From Lyophyllum atratum (Eukaryota > Basidiomycota > Agaricomycetes > Agaricales > Lyophyllaceae): a stretch of DNA of 64,000 nucleotides. The DNA is taken from positions 496,001-560,000 of the forward strand of contig JACGCN010000023.1 in NCBI GenBank assembly GCA_014905825.1, given 5' to 3'. A program made the translations under genes and the position numbers. The notes under the pieces were generated by a model. It was given only the letters and a program-made list of their open reading frames with translations. It had not been told where the DNA came from and made no database searches. Position 1 is the first letter of the stretch. Each line of letters opens with the position of its first letter. Below are positions 23,201-34,103 of this stretch, in pieces.

Positions 23201-23291
23201 TGCTTATGTAACCCAACCTCCTTGGGCTTATACCCCCACCGTCCCTTCTACAACTCACGGGACGCGCGTTGCTACCGTGCCCCACAACACC
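23201..23291. promoter_or_regulatory. Short shared promoter of mrpL16 and PRP3
   Basis: Only 91 bp separate the two divergent ATGs. No clear TATA box is seen; the stretch is rich in C and A. Regulation by a common bidirectional promoter is inferred from the spacing alone. Confidence 0.45.
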
Positions 23292-25672
23292 ATGAGCGAC
23301 AAGAAGAGAGCATTCGAAGGCAATGGAGAATCCTCTGTTGCCAAAAAACTGAAAAGGTTCGCTATTTGCCACCACCTTATTATATTCGTATCGCTGATTT
23401 CGTCCTCTCGCAACATCAGTGACGTGAGTACATCTTCCTTCATTCTAAGGTGAATTTGCCTCCTCAACTATGTTCTGACATGTTACTATAACCCTTTTTC
23501 ACACCCAGACCACCACCAACGGTCCAACAACATTAGCAGTGGTGAGTCTCTCAACGACACATCCGGTGCACAATATGACTCATTTACTGCCCAGACCCCA
23601 GCGGACATCATCGCACAGAAGCGTGCAGAGATTGCGGCGAAGCTAGCCGTCTTTAAGACCAATACGCTAGGCTGGACGCCTCCCATCAGAGCTCCGGTTC
23701 CGACGAAACCTGCGGTTCCAATACCAATCGCCGGTGCGACTCCGTCACCGACTGTTTCCAGCGGGCCAACGCCAGCCACCGGGTCTCCTGCTCCGGGAAC
23801 TCCTCTCATCGGCGATGTCATTGCGCGCCGTGTGTCGGAAGCCAAGCGCCGTGTCGCGGAGGCCCAAAGTAAGCTTGCTGTGAAGGATAACCCTTACATG
23901 GTACGTTCTTACATCCACACCATACTGTATCTCCCCTCATTCCACTCAATAGTCGATGCCTCAGACGGGGAAGAAGAACCGCCCCGTCGAGCAAACTCAG
24001 CAAGGCGCGGGTCTGAAGATGGCGGCCCACCCCTTGCTGTTGGACACGACCCCCGCTTTGCCCCAGTCCAAGAAGGATAGGTACAAGCCCATGCAGCCCA
24101 AGTTTGCGTCGATCAAGGTTTGTGCTTCCATACTCCCTCGTTCGCATTTGTTAACTCGAAGACTCTCGCCAGGCAAATGTTCGTAACGCTCCCACTCCGC
24201 CTCCACCCCCGCCACCTGTTCCAACACCGGAGTCGTTGAATCCGTACGCAGCTGCAGCTGCGAAGGACACGGGCTTTGAAGGCGCTCCCAGAGAACGCAC
24301 TGGTCGTACCTTCAGGTTCAACCCTAAAGGCAAATATGTCGCGCTTGCTAATCAGATAAGGCAAGAGAATCAACTAGAGGCCCTCAAGCAGCGTATCGCG
24401 GAGAGCGCGCGCAAGGCTGGGTTGGATGGCGAGATGGGCGTCGAGAAGACTATCAAGGTTCGAGACTCAAATATGCAATACACTACAATGACTAACAACA
24501 TTTCTTGATGTAGAGAGCTCCTCCTCCGGCTGCAGAGTGGTGGGATGCAGCTTTGCTGCCACATAAGGACTATGACGACCTTGAATTTGGCATGGAGACA
24601 CTCAACATCCACACGTCAGATTCCCCCATAACGATCTACATCCAGCATCCTATTCCCATCCCCGCACCCGGCGACAAGAATAAGGTGGAGTTGAAGCCGC
24701 TGATGTTGACCAAGAAGGTACGAAAATTTCGAAATTTGTACAAAACTTCCCTGCTCACGTGTGGCTGCAGGAACAAAAGAAGATGAGGAAGTTGAGACGC
24801 GCCCAAGAGTTGCAGGATAAGAGAGATCGGATCCGTATGGGTCTCCTGCCTCCTGATCCACCGAAGGGTCAGTGCTTCCACATTATCGCAGCTCTACATA
24901 CTGACACCACCTCTAGTCGGCCTCAAGAACTTGATGAAAGTCCTTACTTCAGACGCCATCCAAGACCCAACCCGTGTCGAGGCCCGTGTACGCCGTGAGG
25001 TCGCCCAGCGCAGACACGGCCACGAAAAGATGAATGCTGAGCGTAAACTCACGGACGAGCAGCGGCGGGAGAAAAAGGAGGCGAAGAAGGTCGAGCTGGA
25101 GAAGAAGGGCATATACGGCGCCTGCTTTAAGTGCGTTCATCTCGGCATGTTTTTCACCGCATCTTTCTTTCTGACGTCCCCGCTATAGAATCAAAATCCT
25201 CTCCGACCCCGCTCACCAGTACAAAGTGCGCAAGAACGCTGAGCAGCTGAGCCTGACGGGTGTCACGATCTTCAACCCCCAGTTCAACATGGTGTACGTC
25301 GAAGGCTCCAGCAAGGCCATCAAGAACTATAAGCGTCTGCTCATGCACCGTGTCGCATGGACTGAGGCTGCGCGTCCCCGTGGTGCGGAGGACGTCGAGC
25401 TCGAGGACCCCACTTCCGATGCGGAAGGCGACACTCCCGCAAAGGTCGTCCCTACGCCGCTGGCTGAGGGTGCTGGTGATGGGCGGCCCTCTTTAGAGAG
25501 CAATAAGTGCTACTTGGTGTGGGAGGGGCAGCTTAGGGATCGGGTGTTCAGTGCGTTTAAGGGGAGGAGCGCGCCGACGGATAGGGATGCGAAGGAGGTG
25601 CTTGGTGAGAAATTGAAGGGGTATTGGGATCAGGCGAAGAATTGGCGTCCGGAGGAAGAGGAGTTGTACTGA
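23292..25672 (+). CDS. PRP3: U4/U6 snRNP splicing factor PRP3
   Basis: About nine exons. Order: MSDKKRAFEGNGES, a block starting DIIAQKRAEIAAKLAVF, GDVIARRVSEAKRRVAEAQS, the Pro-rich linker before ESLNPYAA, GRTFRFNPKGKYVALANQIR, then the PRP3 domain EWWDAALLPHKDYDDLEF and LTKKEQKKMRKLRRAQELQD followed by KRDRIRMGLLPPDPPKV. The C-terminal DUF1115 domain includes QLSLTGVTIFNPQFNMVYVE, SSKAIKNYKRLLMHRV, CYLVWEGQLRDRVFSAFKGR and a final AKNWRPEEEELY. All expected blocks are intact. PRP3 stabilises the U4/U6.U5 tri-snRNP in the nucleus by binding the U4/U6 duplex. The ATG at 23292 begins the canonical N-terminus. Introns fall between conserved blocks. Confidence 0.93.
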
Positions 25673-26014
25673 AGCTGGTGAGAGCAGGGATTGCGTTGAA
25701 TGCTTGATGATCTTCGTGGCTTGTTATCTCAATAATATATGAATGTGGGCACTTTGAGTCTGTCGGTAAACGGTGATTCCAACGGGAGCCCTCACTCAGT
25801 CCAGAAAAAACTTTTCTGGCCGAGTTCTCGAAGGTTGGGCGGTGGTGCCTGATAATATCATATCCAAAACTAATTTAGAGCAACGTCAACCATTGCCCAA
25901 ATTCATCGCGGCGGAAGCTGAGGCCGAGAAAGTGTGCATTAGAAATTTGAATAAGTGCAGAGTAGTATGATACGACAATAGAACTTCCGACGTGAAATGC
26001 CTAGAATGGCCCCT
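25673..26014. other. Convergent 3' intergenic region
   Basis: PRP3 and the next minus-strand gene end toward each other here. AATAATATATGAA near 25730 could be a polyadenylation region. No gene is visible. Confidence 0.5.
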
Positions 26015-26925
26015 CTAGTGGATTATTCTCCCTGGCCTCGCATCTGCTGCCCTCCTTTTGGCAAAAAGTGTGGCAACAGCTTTAAGGCTATCCTTCGTGT
26101 CTGGGTCTCGAGGCGTGCTCTGAACATGCGGGCCAGACACCCCAAGCTGCGCTCTCCTCTCCGCTTCCCGCTCCTTCTTCCTCTCCGCCTGGGCAGCCTG
26201 TTTTGCCCGAAGCACCACGCCAGCCGCTGACCTCTCTCTGTACTTTGCAATACCTGCAGCGACCTTCATCGCGTGCACGTCCGCACGAATCTTTTCACGC
26301 CGCGCTCTCTCCCGTCTCTTGCTCAAGTGTCCCAGGTCCTCGCCCACGCCCACCTCTTCGCCGTACACCACCTTAGGTTCTTTCGGCGCAGGAGGCGGGG
26401 GTAGCGTGCTCGGGTCGACTGGCTGCCAGACCCATATTTTCGCCTTAGCAGACCCGGCACCGCCCGCCGCGTCTTGTGCCAGCTTGCCCTTCTTGGTGGC
26501 GGCGGCGAGGGAGGCGTGGGCCGGCACGCGCTCAGCTAGACCTTTCTTCAGTTCCCGTTGTCCTTCGAGAAAGGGTAGTATATGCCTCTTCAGGAATCTA
26601 ACAATTTTTAGCAGTGGACACCGGGATAGGAAAATGAATTTACGCACGACATTGACCTGACGGGGTGTTCGGGGTGCGGGGCCTCAGGAACCTCTAGTTT
26701 TGGTCGTTTTTTATGTTTATGCATAGTGGGTACTGGAGGAGCTGTTGGTTGGACGGGAGGCTGGTAGTCGGGCGGAGGTGCCTCCTTAAGTGCTAGCTTG
26801 AAGAGTTCATTAGTGGTAAAGCCAGTGGGTGCCGGGGTCGTCGCGAGGATATTCCTGACGATTTTGACGCCCTCCCTGAGTGCGAGCTGGTTCTGCTGGA
26901 CGACACGGTTGAAGGCAGCACTCAT
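26015..26925 (-). CDS. Uncharacterised basic protein, about 280 residues
   Basis: Two exons, 26925-26657 and 26597-26015. They are joined in frame over a 59-bp intron (GTCAAT..TTAG) to give HPVR-FLKRHILPFLEG. The N-terminus is MSAAFNRVVQQNQLALREGV, with NELFKLALKEAPPP further in. The rest is a basic, helix-prone sequence with LSKRRERARREKIRADV and RAKQAAQAERKKEREAERR. I do not recognise the family. The composition and short hydrophobic start would suit a mitochondrial ribosome-associated or RNA-binding protein, but that is inference only. It is divergent from DCP1 with about 160 bp between ATGs. Confidence 0.65.
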
Positions 26926-27086
26926 CGCGTCTGCAATGCCGACTTCGACGTCGACGAGATGATGAAATTTGGTCGCACGATGCTTGGCTGGGACCTGGGA
27001 AGCAAACAGGGGTAATTAAAGACTGACGTCCTCTTCATTGTGGCTTCTGGTCCGCCACTGCCTTGTACCACCACTTCACGACCGCC

Positions 27087-29673
27087 ATGGGTCCCCCTCG
27101 CCGCAATCCATCTCATATATCTACGCCTAAAATTCCTTCAACTAGTAGCTGCCAGCCTCCGCTGTCCCCTGACGCCCGTCAGCCATCCGTACCCGGAAAA
27201 CAACCCAGTCTTGGCATGACCCCGGCATCAAGATATCAACACAATCTGAAAGTCTTGCGAAGGCGGGATCCTTCAATTGTGTCTATTTTTGACCAGTTCA
27301 GCCATGTGTGTCTGTACCACCACAACGGAACAAAGTGGGAGAAACAAGGGTATGAAGGAAGTATGTTCTTGTACGAGCGGTGAGTAATATAAATTCAACG
27401 ACGCCTAGGGTCGTAGGCGTCTATTCATAATTTTCGACCTCTGAACGGGTTTTTTTTCAACAGGGAGTCTTACCCGCCCTATGGTTTCTACATCCTCAAC
27501 CGCATGGGAATGGACGACCACATCCAACGACTATATCCAGAAGACAGCATAGGCGCGCATGGGAGCTATCTAATCATCCGTTCATATCCAGAATACACGG
27601 ATCGGAGGCTAGCTCTTGCACGCGCAGCCCAGTCCAATGGGACTCCACACAAATTCTCCGACGTTTATGCAATCCCCAACGTAGACAAACTGACGGCAGC
27701 CGAAAAGGGCGAGTCGACCACAATTGGTCTTTGGATGTTCGCGACGGATTCGAGAGAGCCTCTTATCGATATTTTTACCCGGTGAGTAAAGCTGGCATGA
27801 TCGTCTTCTGCCGAGTACTGATTTTTGGACTAGCCTCCATTCTTACATCAAGAAAAACCAATCCTACCCCCAAGAGTTCCGTTACGGCCCAGACAGACCA
27901 CCGCCTTCTATTCCTTCTTCAACTGCTGCCGTAATAAATGCTCCACCACACTGTGACTTGCCCTCGTTTGATGTTTCCTAACACGCCTCTAACTGCCCTC
28001 ATAACAGCTAATGGAGCCACCCAAACACCCCAGGCGCACCCCGCTAGTCCGACTTCTCAGTCACAGCCTCAGCATGGCCAAGGGCATTTCCAAGCCCGAC
28101 ATCCTTCCCAAACCCAAACCTACACAAATGGCGGCGCCTCCGAGCTGGACAAACTTTTTGCAAAAATCGATCCCAGCCCCCCTGCCACCTCCACATCATC
28201 CCAATTACCCAGCTCCACCTCCAGCATGACCGTCGCATCGCTGTTCGCTGCTTTGGGTGGCGGCGACCTACTGGACACCGCCGACCACCGTGCCTCATCC
28301 TCTGTATCTGTTCCCTCTTTCCCTTCATCTTCAAGCACCGGTCTCAGCCTCCTCGACTCCATTTTTGCATCTGCCGACCCCGCTCGGCCCCCAACTACGC
28401 ACTCCACCACTGTATCTACCACCGCACCCATGACCATCCACACGCCAGCACCCACTACGAAACCCCCTCCCCAGATTCTGAACCAAGACGTCATTTCCAC
28501 TCTCCTCGGTCTACCCCCCTCACGCACCGCATCTGCTGCCTCCACAGCTTGGAGCACAGGTGCGCAGTCCCACCCAAGCTCGCGCGAGGGCGACAACGAG
28601 CGTGGTGGGTCTGATGGGTACTCTGAATCGAGCACCGTGCTCGACCCCGACGCGGAGTACGATCAAGAATTGCAGGCGGCAGGGGCCAGTGCGGGCCGGC
28701 CGCTCCTCGCTGACCACGGCCCCTCAGTAACGAACGGACACGGACACGGACATCATCATCGCGCTAACGGCGCGGAGCATGGACGGATCCTTGGGGACGT
28801 CACACCCCGAGCACCCATAAACGGGTTTATCACACCTCCGTTCGCCTCTCGCCCGCCCCGTTTTCCTAATGCCCCGTCACTCGCCCATGCTGCACGCGCG
28901 GCTCCTCCTCAACCTGAGTCGGTGCCAACACAGGCGCAAACGCAGACTCCGCAGCAGCGCCAAACGGTTACGCCCGGCACTGCACGCGCGCTGGTCCCCT
29001 TTGAGCCCGACTCTGAGCTCTGGCCGTACCCACGCGCCGACGGTGCTCAAGATGTAGAAGGTGACGAGATCCTCGAGCTTGATTTTTCGGATACAAGAGC
29101 GCTGAGTGACCCCGATGCGTTCCGGCGGGCGGTGCAGAATGGTATCGGCCTCCACAGGCGCAGCGAGAGTAGAGGGCAGAATGGCGTTGGGGAGAGAGGG
29201 AAGGGGAAGAAGAAGGGAAAGAAGGAGCGGGCGGCGGAGCAGGTTAGGCTGAGGGAGGAGATTGAGAGGAGTTGGGATGTGCCGGGGGCGTCGGTGGAGG
29301 AGAGGCTACCGTCAACGGCATCGCCTTCGCCATCGCCGTGCTCCTCCCCTGAGGTGAGGGCTGTGGCTGCTGAAGTATCCAGGCAGCAGATGAACGGTGT
29401 TGTGTCAAAGGTGACACATCCTGTGCTGGAGAGGCAGCAGGGCGTTGTTCCGGAGGCTGTGAAGGAGAGCTTGATCGCTGCTGTTTCAAGCCAGAGGATT
29501 GATGCTCCGATGATGGAGAGGAATGAGTTTGTGAGGGAGGTGCTTACGTTGATCCATGTGCGTTTTCTGTTCTTCCTGTCGAGAGGCCTTTGCTGACGAT
29601 CCTTATGCCCGTTTAGACCGACAAGTCGTTCGTGGATACTCTGTTCCGCGAGTACACCAGCAGGGTTGGATAG
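27087..29673 (+). CDS. DCP1: mRNA decapping enzyme subunit DCP1
   Basis: The N-terminal EVH1 domain is spread over several exons: RYQHNLKVLRRRDPSIVSIF, SHVCLYHHNGTKWEKQGYEG, SMFLYERESYPPYGFYILNR and GLWMFATDSREPLIDIF. A long low-complexity Ser/Thr/Pro middle follows (about 27960-29250). It contains short conserved segments such as LLGLPPSRTASA and a Lys-rich stretch. The C-terminal trimerisation helix is encoded by two exons: MERNEFVREVLTLIH joined to TDKSFVDTLFREYTSRVG, ending TAG at 29671-29673. DCP1 activates DCP2 in cytoplasmic P-bodies for removal of the 5' cap. The ATG at 27087 (MGPPRRNPSHIS) sits in a good context (CCGCCATGG). Confidence 0.9.
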
Positions 29674-29977
29674 AGGACATATGTCCTGGTTCCTTTCCCG
29701 GTCCATTTGTTGTTTCCGAATCTGTATTGACCCCTGCTGCTATTCGTACGAACCCTGCTCGTCGCTGTTTGTATCACATCCCCGCCACGCCATTCCTACC
29801 ACTGTCGCTCCCTCGCATTCATGATCAGTACCGAACCCCTCTTTGCTATTCATATCTAGTACTACTACGCTTATCTACATCGTTGTATCGTTAAACCTAT
29901 ACTGCTAGTGTAGTACTATTCTGTGGGCATTTTACGACGCCCAGGAACGGGGAGAATAACCACGTAGCCCCACATGT
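29674..29977. other. Convergent 3' intergenic region of DCP1 and ORC2
   Basis: About 300 bp, T-rich on the plus strand after the DCP1 stop. No gene visible; it holds both 3' UTRs. Confidence 0.5.
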
Positions 29978-31336
29978 TCATGCATCTACCTCGAGCGAAC
30001 TGAGTACACTGGTCAGCCTCTCTTTTCTCAAGGGTATCCAAAGCACCTCGCCCGTGCCCGCCGTCCCTTGAGCGGACACAACCAGACCATGGTCCCTGAA
30101 CTCTCCCAACAACGACCTCAACGCCGTGTCGTTCGTCGCGATGAAGTTGTCCCTCGCCGTCGTGAACAGCATATCGTACCCCATCCCGAACTGCTGCAGA
30201 TCCCGCTCGCCCGCGCCTGCACCACCCTCCCCACTCTCCTCGATGCTCTCCAGCTGGGTCGTCCCTATCAGCGCAAAGAGCTTCCGGGCCTTTTGCGTGA
30301 CCGATGCCAGGATGTGCAGCGCGGCCGTCTCTGTCATCGCAGCCGCACCCTGCGTCGCCATGTCCGCCTTCTTTCGTGCGCCACCGCCGTGCCCCCCAGA
30401 AACGGAGGTGCGGTCCACGTACGCGAGCTCGAAGTCGTACGCCTCGAGCGTGGTGAGGTCGTGCCACAGCCACGAGAAGCCACGCGCGGGGACGGCGGAG
30501 GGCGGAGCGTAAGGATCCGGTTTGCGCGCGGCGGACTCGGAGGTGGACCAGAGGAGGGGCGCGTTGATGTGGTCTATGGACGCGACGATGTGGATGCGCG
30601 GGTTGAGCGCGAGGAGGGCGAGGCACGACTTTGCTTTGGGCGCGCGGAGGGGGGCGGCGTCGATGTTGTGGATGATGAGGTAGAGGTGGCGTTTGGGCTT
30701 AGCGGGCGTGGCAGAGAAGAAGTCGGAGATGCGCTTGGCCTGGTGCTCCGGGGTGTGAGAGGGGATGTCGAGGGTGAGGATGCCGGGGATGTGCTCGATG
30801 GAGCTGAGGAGGTCTTTGAGGGTGAAGTCGGGGTGGAAGGCGTTGGCGATGACGACGTGCCCGGCTTTGGAGCAGTGGGAGGTGGCGAATGCGTTGAGGA
30901 CGCGGCGTTTGGAGCCGAAGCCGTACATGAGGAGGTTGTAGCCCTCGGCGAGCGCGCGCATGAATCGTGAGGATAGAAGCTCGCGCGTCGGTTGGGATAG
31001 GACCTCGATGGGCTTTAGGCTTGGGCCTTTGGATGCTGAGTCGATGGCCTCGGCGTATTCCTCGGCCGTGAGAGGGAGCACCAGGGAGGAGAAGACGTTC
31101 GCAGACGTCCGCGAGCGCGTTGTGGCATGCGTGAAGTAGGCGTCGAAGGCCGTTTGTACGATGAGGTTAGCCCCGTCCTCTTGAGCTGCGTCTTGTTTTC
31201 GTTTTCCTCGAGCTGGAGTCGCAGGCACCACATCCTCCAGTTCCGACTCCTCGTCGTCGAAGAGGTCTTCCTCAATTTCCTCAAGGTCTTCGTCGCCATC
31301 ACTCGAGTTATCTTGCTCGTCATCGAAGCGTCGCAT
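29978..31336 (-). CDS. ORC2: Origin recognition complex subunit 2
   Basis: A single exon of 452 codons. The acidic N-terminus (DEDLEEIEEDLFDDEESELE) leads into the ORC2 core: FDAYFTHATTRSRTSANVFS, LLSSRFMRALAEGYNLLMYG, FGSKRRVLNAFA, LYLIIHNIDAAPLRAPKAKS, IHIVASIDHINAPLLWS and GFSWLWHDLTTLEAYDFEL. The C-terminal winged-helix part ends with VLWIPLRKERLTSVLSSLEV. The GFGSKR motif replaces a Walker A, as in other ORC2 proteins, which do not hydrolyse ATP. The protein binds replication origins in the nucleus. It is shorter at the N-terminus than many fungal ORC2 proteins, so an additional 5' exon upstream of 31336 is possible. Confidence 0.9.
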   Translation of the reverse strand: MRRFDDEQDNSSDGDEDLEEIEEDLFDDEESELEDVVPATPARGKRKQDAAQEDGANLIVQTAFDAYFTHATTRSRTSANVFSSLVLPLTAEEYAEAIDSASKGPSLKPIEVLSQPTRELLSSRFMRALAEGYNLLMYGFGSKRRVLNAFATSHCSKAGHVVIANAFHPDFTLKDLLSSIEHIPGILTLDIPSHTPEHQAKRISDFFSATPAKPKRHLYLIIHNIDAAPLRAPKAKSCLALLALNPRIHIVASIDHINAPLLWSTSESAARKPDPYAPPSAVPARGFSWLWHDLTTLEAYDFELAYVDRTSVSGGHGGGARKKADMATQGAAAMTETAALHILASVTQKARKLFALIGTTQLESIEESGEGGAGAGERDLQQFGMGYDMLFTTARDNFIATNDTALRSLLGEFRDHGLVVSAQGTAGTGEVLWIPLRKERLTSVLSSLEVDA

Positions 31337-31541
31337 TGGGCGATCGATAAAGGCAGGCTGGGGCCGTCTGGATTTGGCCTTTCATGGACGTCGAAGACAA
31401 AGAGTGTCGGCCATCAAAAGGACTTTTTTTGTCATGCAACATCTTTCAGAATAGATCATATAAAGCATTAATACAGACTACCTAGTGCCACCCATTATAT
31501 CGATACATAAAAGCAACCACGATGATAACATAAAGGGACTT

Positions 31542-33044
31542 TCAAGGATTTGCACGAAGTTGCTTTCTCAGTCTCATCAACGCCTTGCCCAACTCGTTTC
31601 TGCCCTTTCCGTCATGCCCGACACCCCAAAATGCATCGATAGGAGAATCCTGAGGTAAGTTTATCAGCATGGGTGAAGCTACATACAACAGAACATTGAG
31701 GTGTGCCTTACCTCGACGAGTTCAGCGTCTCCAGTGGCCAATAGCTCAGCCTTCAATGAAGGATGCTGCGTGAACTTGTGCCACAAAGTAATATCCATCT
31801 GAAGCCCACAGTCAACACTTGTCGAGAGCCAGTTCTAGATTGACACAAATACAAACCTTCTCCATGTTTACACGAGGCCAATCTGGTCGGACATCCTGTT
31901 GGTATCGGCGAGCCTCAGCAAAAGCCACGCTCGGCTTACTGGAGCATTTCCGAATGTGCTCCGCAAGATACGGTTTATAATCATGGAACTATGCACAAGG
32001 ATTAAAAACTTTCTTTGAGCGTATGAAGATAGAGGTTGTCATACCTTGAAAGATTGGAAGAGGTGCTCGCTCGTCGGGTATTTCTTGCCCTCAAAGACAA
32101 TAGAATGCGGCGAGAAATTGGTAAACCCATAATGCGGGGCATGTTTGTCGTAGAATAGGACAGGCTTCGCCACCGCCGAGGTCAGAATGGGATTTGACCG
32201 ACTAAAATGGCGAAGCTGCGTAGCTCCCCCGTGTCTCTGTGGTTGCGCCGACAGCGGACCGCCTACCCTCTGTCCGTACTGAGGTGGGGGAGTGAGTGTC
32301 AATGGCTTCTTGTGCAACACGTTCTGCCGTCTGGAGGACTTGCTGAAAAAACACATGGGTGTTAGCTTAATCGTTTCTGAACGTGGAAGAAAGGAAGAAA
32401 GCTTACTCCACATGCGCGGCGCAGCAGAAGGGGCCAAAAGCGCCTGTGATCGGCGTGAGGCACCCAGTCAGCGCACAGCCCCTTGAGGTGATAGGCCATT
32501 TCCGGGCACACGTCCTGCTGCAATGTGGGTACAGGGTGCCCCCTTCGACGGCCTGCGGATACTTCCCGCAGCCCTACATCGTGCAGAAAGCATGGTGAGT
32601 GGATGACGTCAAGGAGTAGGAGTGGGAGAGGGAAGGCGCACCAGACAAAGAGTTTGGGTAGGATTCGGGGTAGCGGTCGTGGAGAGAGCATGGAGGTGCT
32701 TTCGGGCGCAGGTTTTGCTGCAGAAGGGGTGCTCGAAACCATGTACGGTCAGGACTTTGGGGTATATTCCGCACTCCTGAAATTATGTGGCGCTCAAACA
32801 TAAGCCAAGCTATCATCTCAGCCAAGTGAGCTCATACCTGGCATAGACTTTGAGTCTGGGGAGGCGCGTATGAGGGCGGGCGAGAGCTATATGCCTGTAA
32901 TTTGCACAATTAGACACTCGTGTGGCCACTGCGTGCACATGGATTGGGTTCCGCTGTACCTACCGGAGGCTGCCATGGCTCTATCGGCGAGGCTTCCACT
33001 ACTTCGGTAGTAAATGGGCCCGCATCGATATAGATTGAGGTCAT
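31542..33044 (-). CDS. NADAR-domain protein with N-terminal cysteine knuckles
   Basis: Splicing by eye gives one continuous protein. The start is ATG 33044 (MTSIYIDAGPFTTEVVEASP), then a Pro-rich linker. Next come three cysteine-rich units: CQECGIYP..FCSKTCARKH, LCLGCGKYP..YPHCSRTCARKW and GCALTGCLTP..FGPFCCAAH. The NADAR (DUF1768, YbiA-like) domain follows: VLFYDKHAPHYGFTNFSPHS, YPTSEHLFQSFKF, RRYQQDVRPDWPRV and the end SPIDAFWGVGHDGKGRNELG. Donors and acceptors are canonical and all phases agree. Bacterial NADAR enzymes cleave N-glycosidic bonds, including removal of ADP-ribose from guanine and of riboflavin intermediates. The knuckles probably bind zinc and a partner or nucleic acid, which is inference. 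Confidence 0.8.
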
Positions 33045-34103
33045 CCTATTGTGAAATACTATATGATAAACACGATGATCAGTTCGTTGAAGATTTACGC
33101 CAAATTTAAGCTTACCAGGAATGGAATTGCTGCGGGCAGAAAATGGAAGGGTGTCGATCGTCAGATGACTGGAACGCGCGGATTCAAGGAGGGAAAGGAT
33201 AGGATATTGTGGTGGGTAAACGTAACCTCAAAGGCCTGCTGCACTGCATGTTGTGAGTGTGGCGAAGTTATATGGTCGTGACTCCTTGGTCGTGACTGCA
33301 TCGTGGGTGTCTCTTTGGTGCGGTTTGGCAGGAGCTTTAGATGCATCCATAGTCCGAAGTTCGACCACGTTGAAGTGGCATCGACTTCAAAGTTCATGGT
33401 TGATATCTTCTCCAATACTACTATTGCGAGTGTTTTTGTGCCTGCATGCGCACCTCAACGGCAGGAAAGAGTCCTCCGGGAGTTGCTGGTTTCTTATCTG
33501 CAGCTCTTGTCGCAGAGGAAAAATCGCGACATGACTTTCCTCGAATTCGGACGTCCTGGGACCTAATCATATTCTACTAGTAGGGAATCCGTCGCAATCT
33601 TAGAGACTTACCTTCTCCCATCGTCGGTCCGCCTCTTATCTACCCAAATTTTCAAGGGCATAGTTCGCCCGTACTCGTACAGTGCAGTCAGCGAGCCCGC
33701 CTCCCTCTACTAGTTCCGGACTCGTATATCTGGGACGCTGGGCAAATCCTGGGTAACGCATTTGCCCACTTATCCCTCTCAGCGGTATCTGCTCCGCGTA
33801 TCTGCGAAACCATGATCATCTAAGTGTTTCCCTTTGATAGCTGTGCAACGTTATCCTTGATTCAGGTCTACGATCGAGATGCCGAACTCTCGACGTGGGC
33901 CCTTCGGCCCTAACAGTCATTCAAACTGTCATTCGTGAATTGCAACGATTATTGAAGCCTTAGCTGGTATACAGGAGTAGTAGATACGGAAGGAACGTGG
34001 GGCCGACACCCATTACCGAAAGGCTACAAGTATGGAAAAAGTTCACTACACTCCTGTGGCAAATTATATGGGAAGGTGGAGATAGAAAATGTCGATAATA
34101 AGG
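33045..34103. other. Intergenic stretch upstream of the NADAR gene
   Basis: About 1.06 kb between the NADAR start and the GMC stop. Only short frames without motifs are seen. The sequence near 33590-33900 is pyrimidine-mixed and non-coding in appearance. Confidence 0.5.

Noticed and set aside
30068..30970. 300-codon plus-strand frame
   Set aside because: Antisense of ORC2, rich in Gly/Val/Asp from the GC-rich complementary codons. ORC2 itself is certain.
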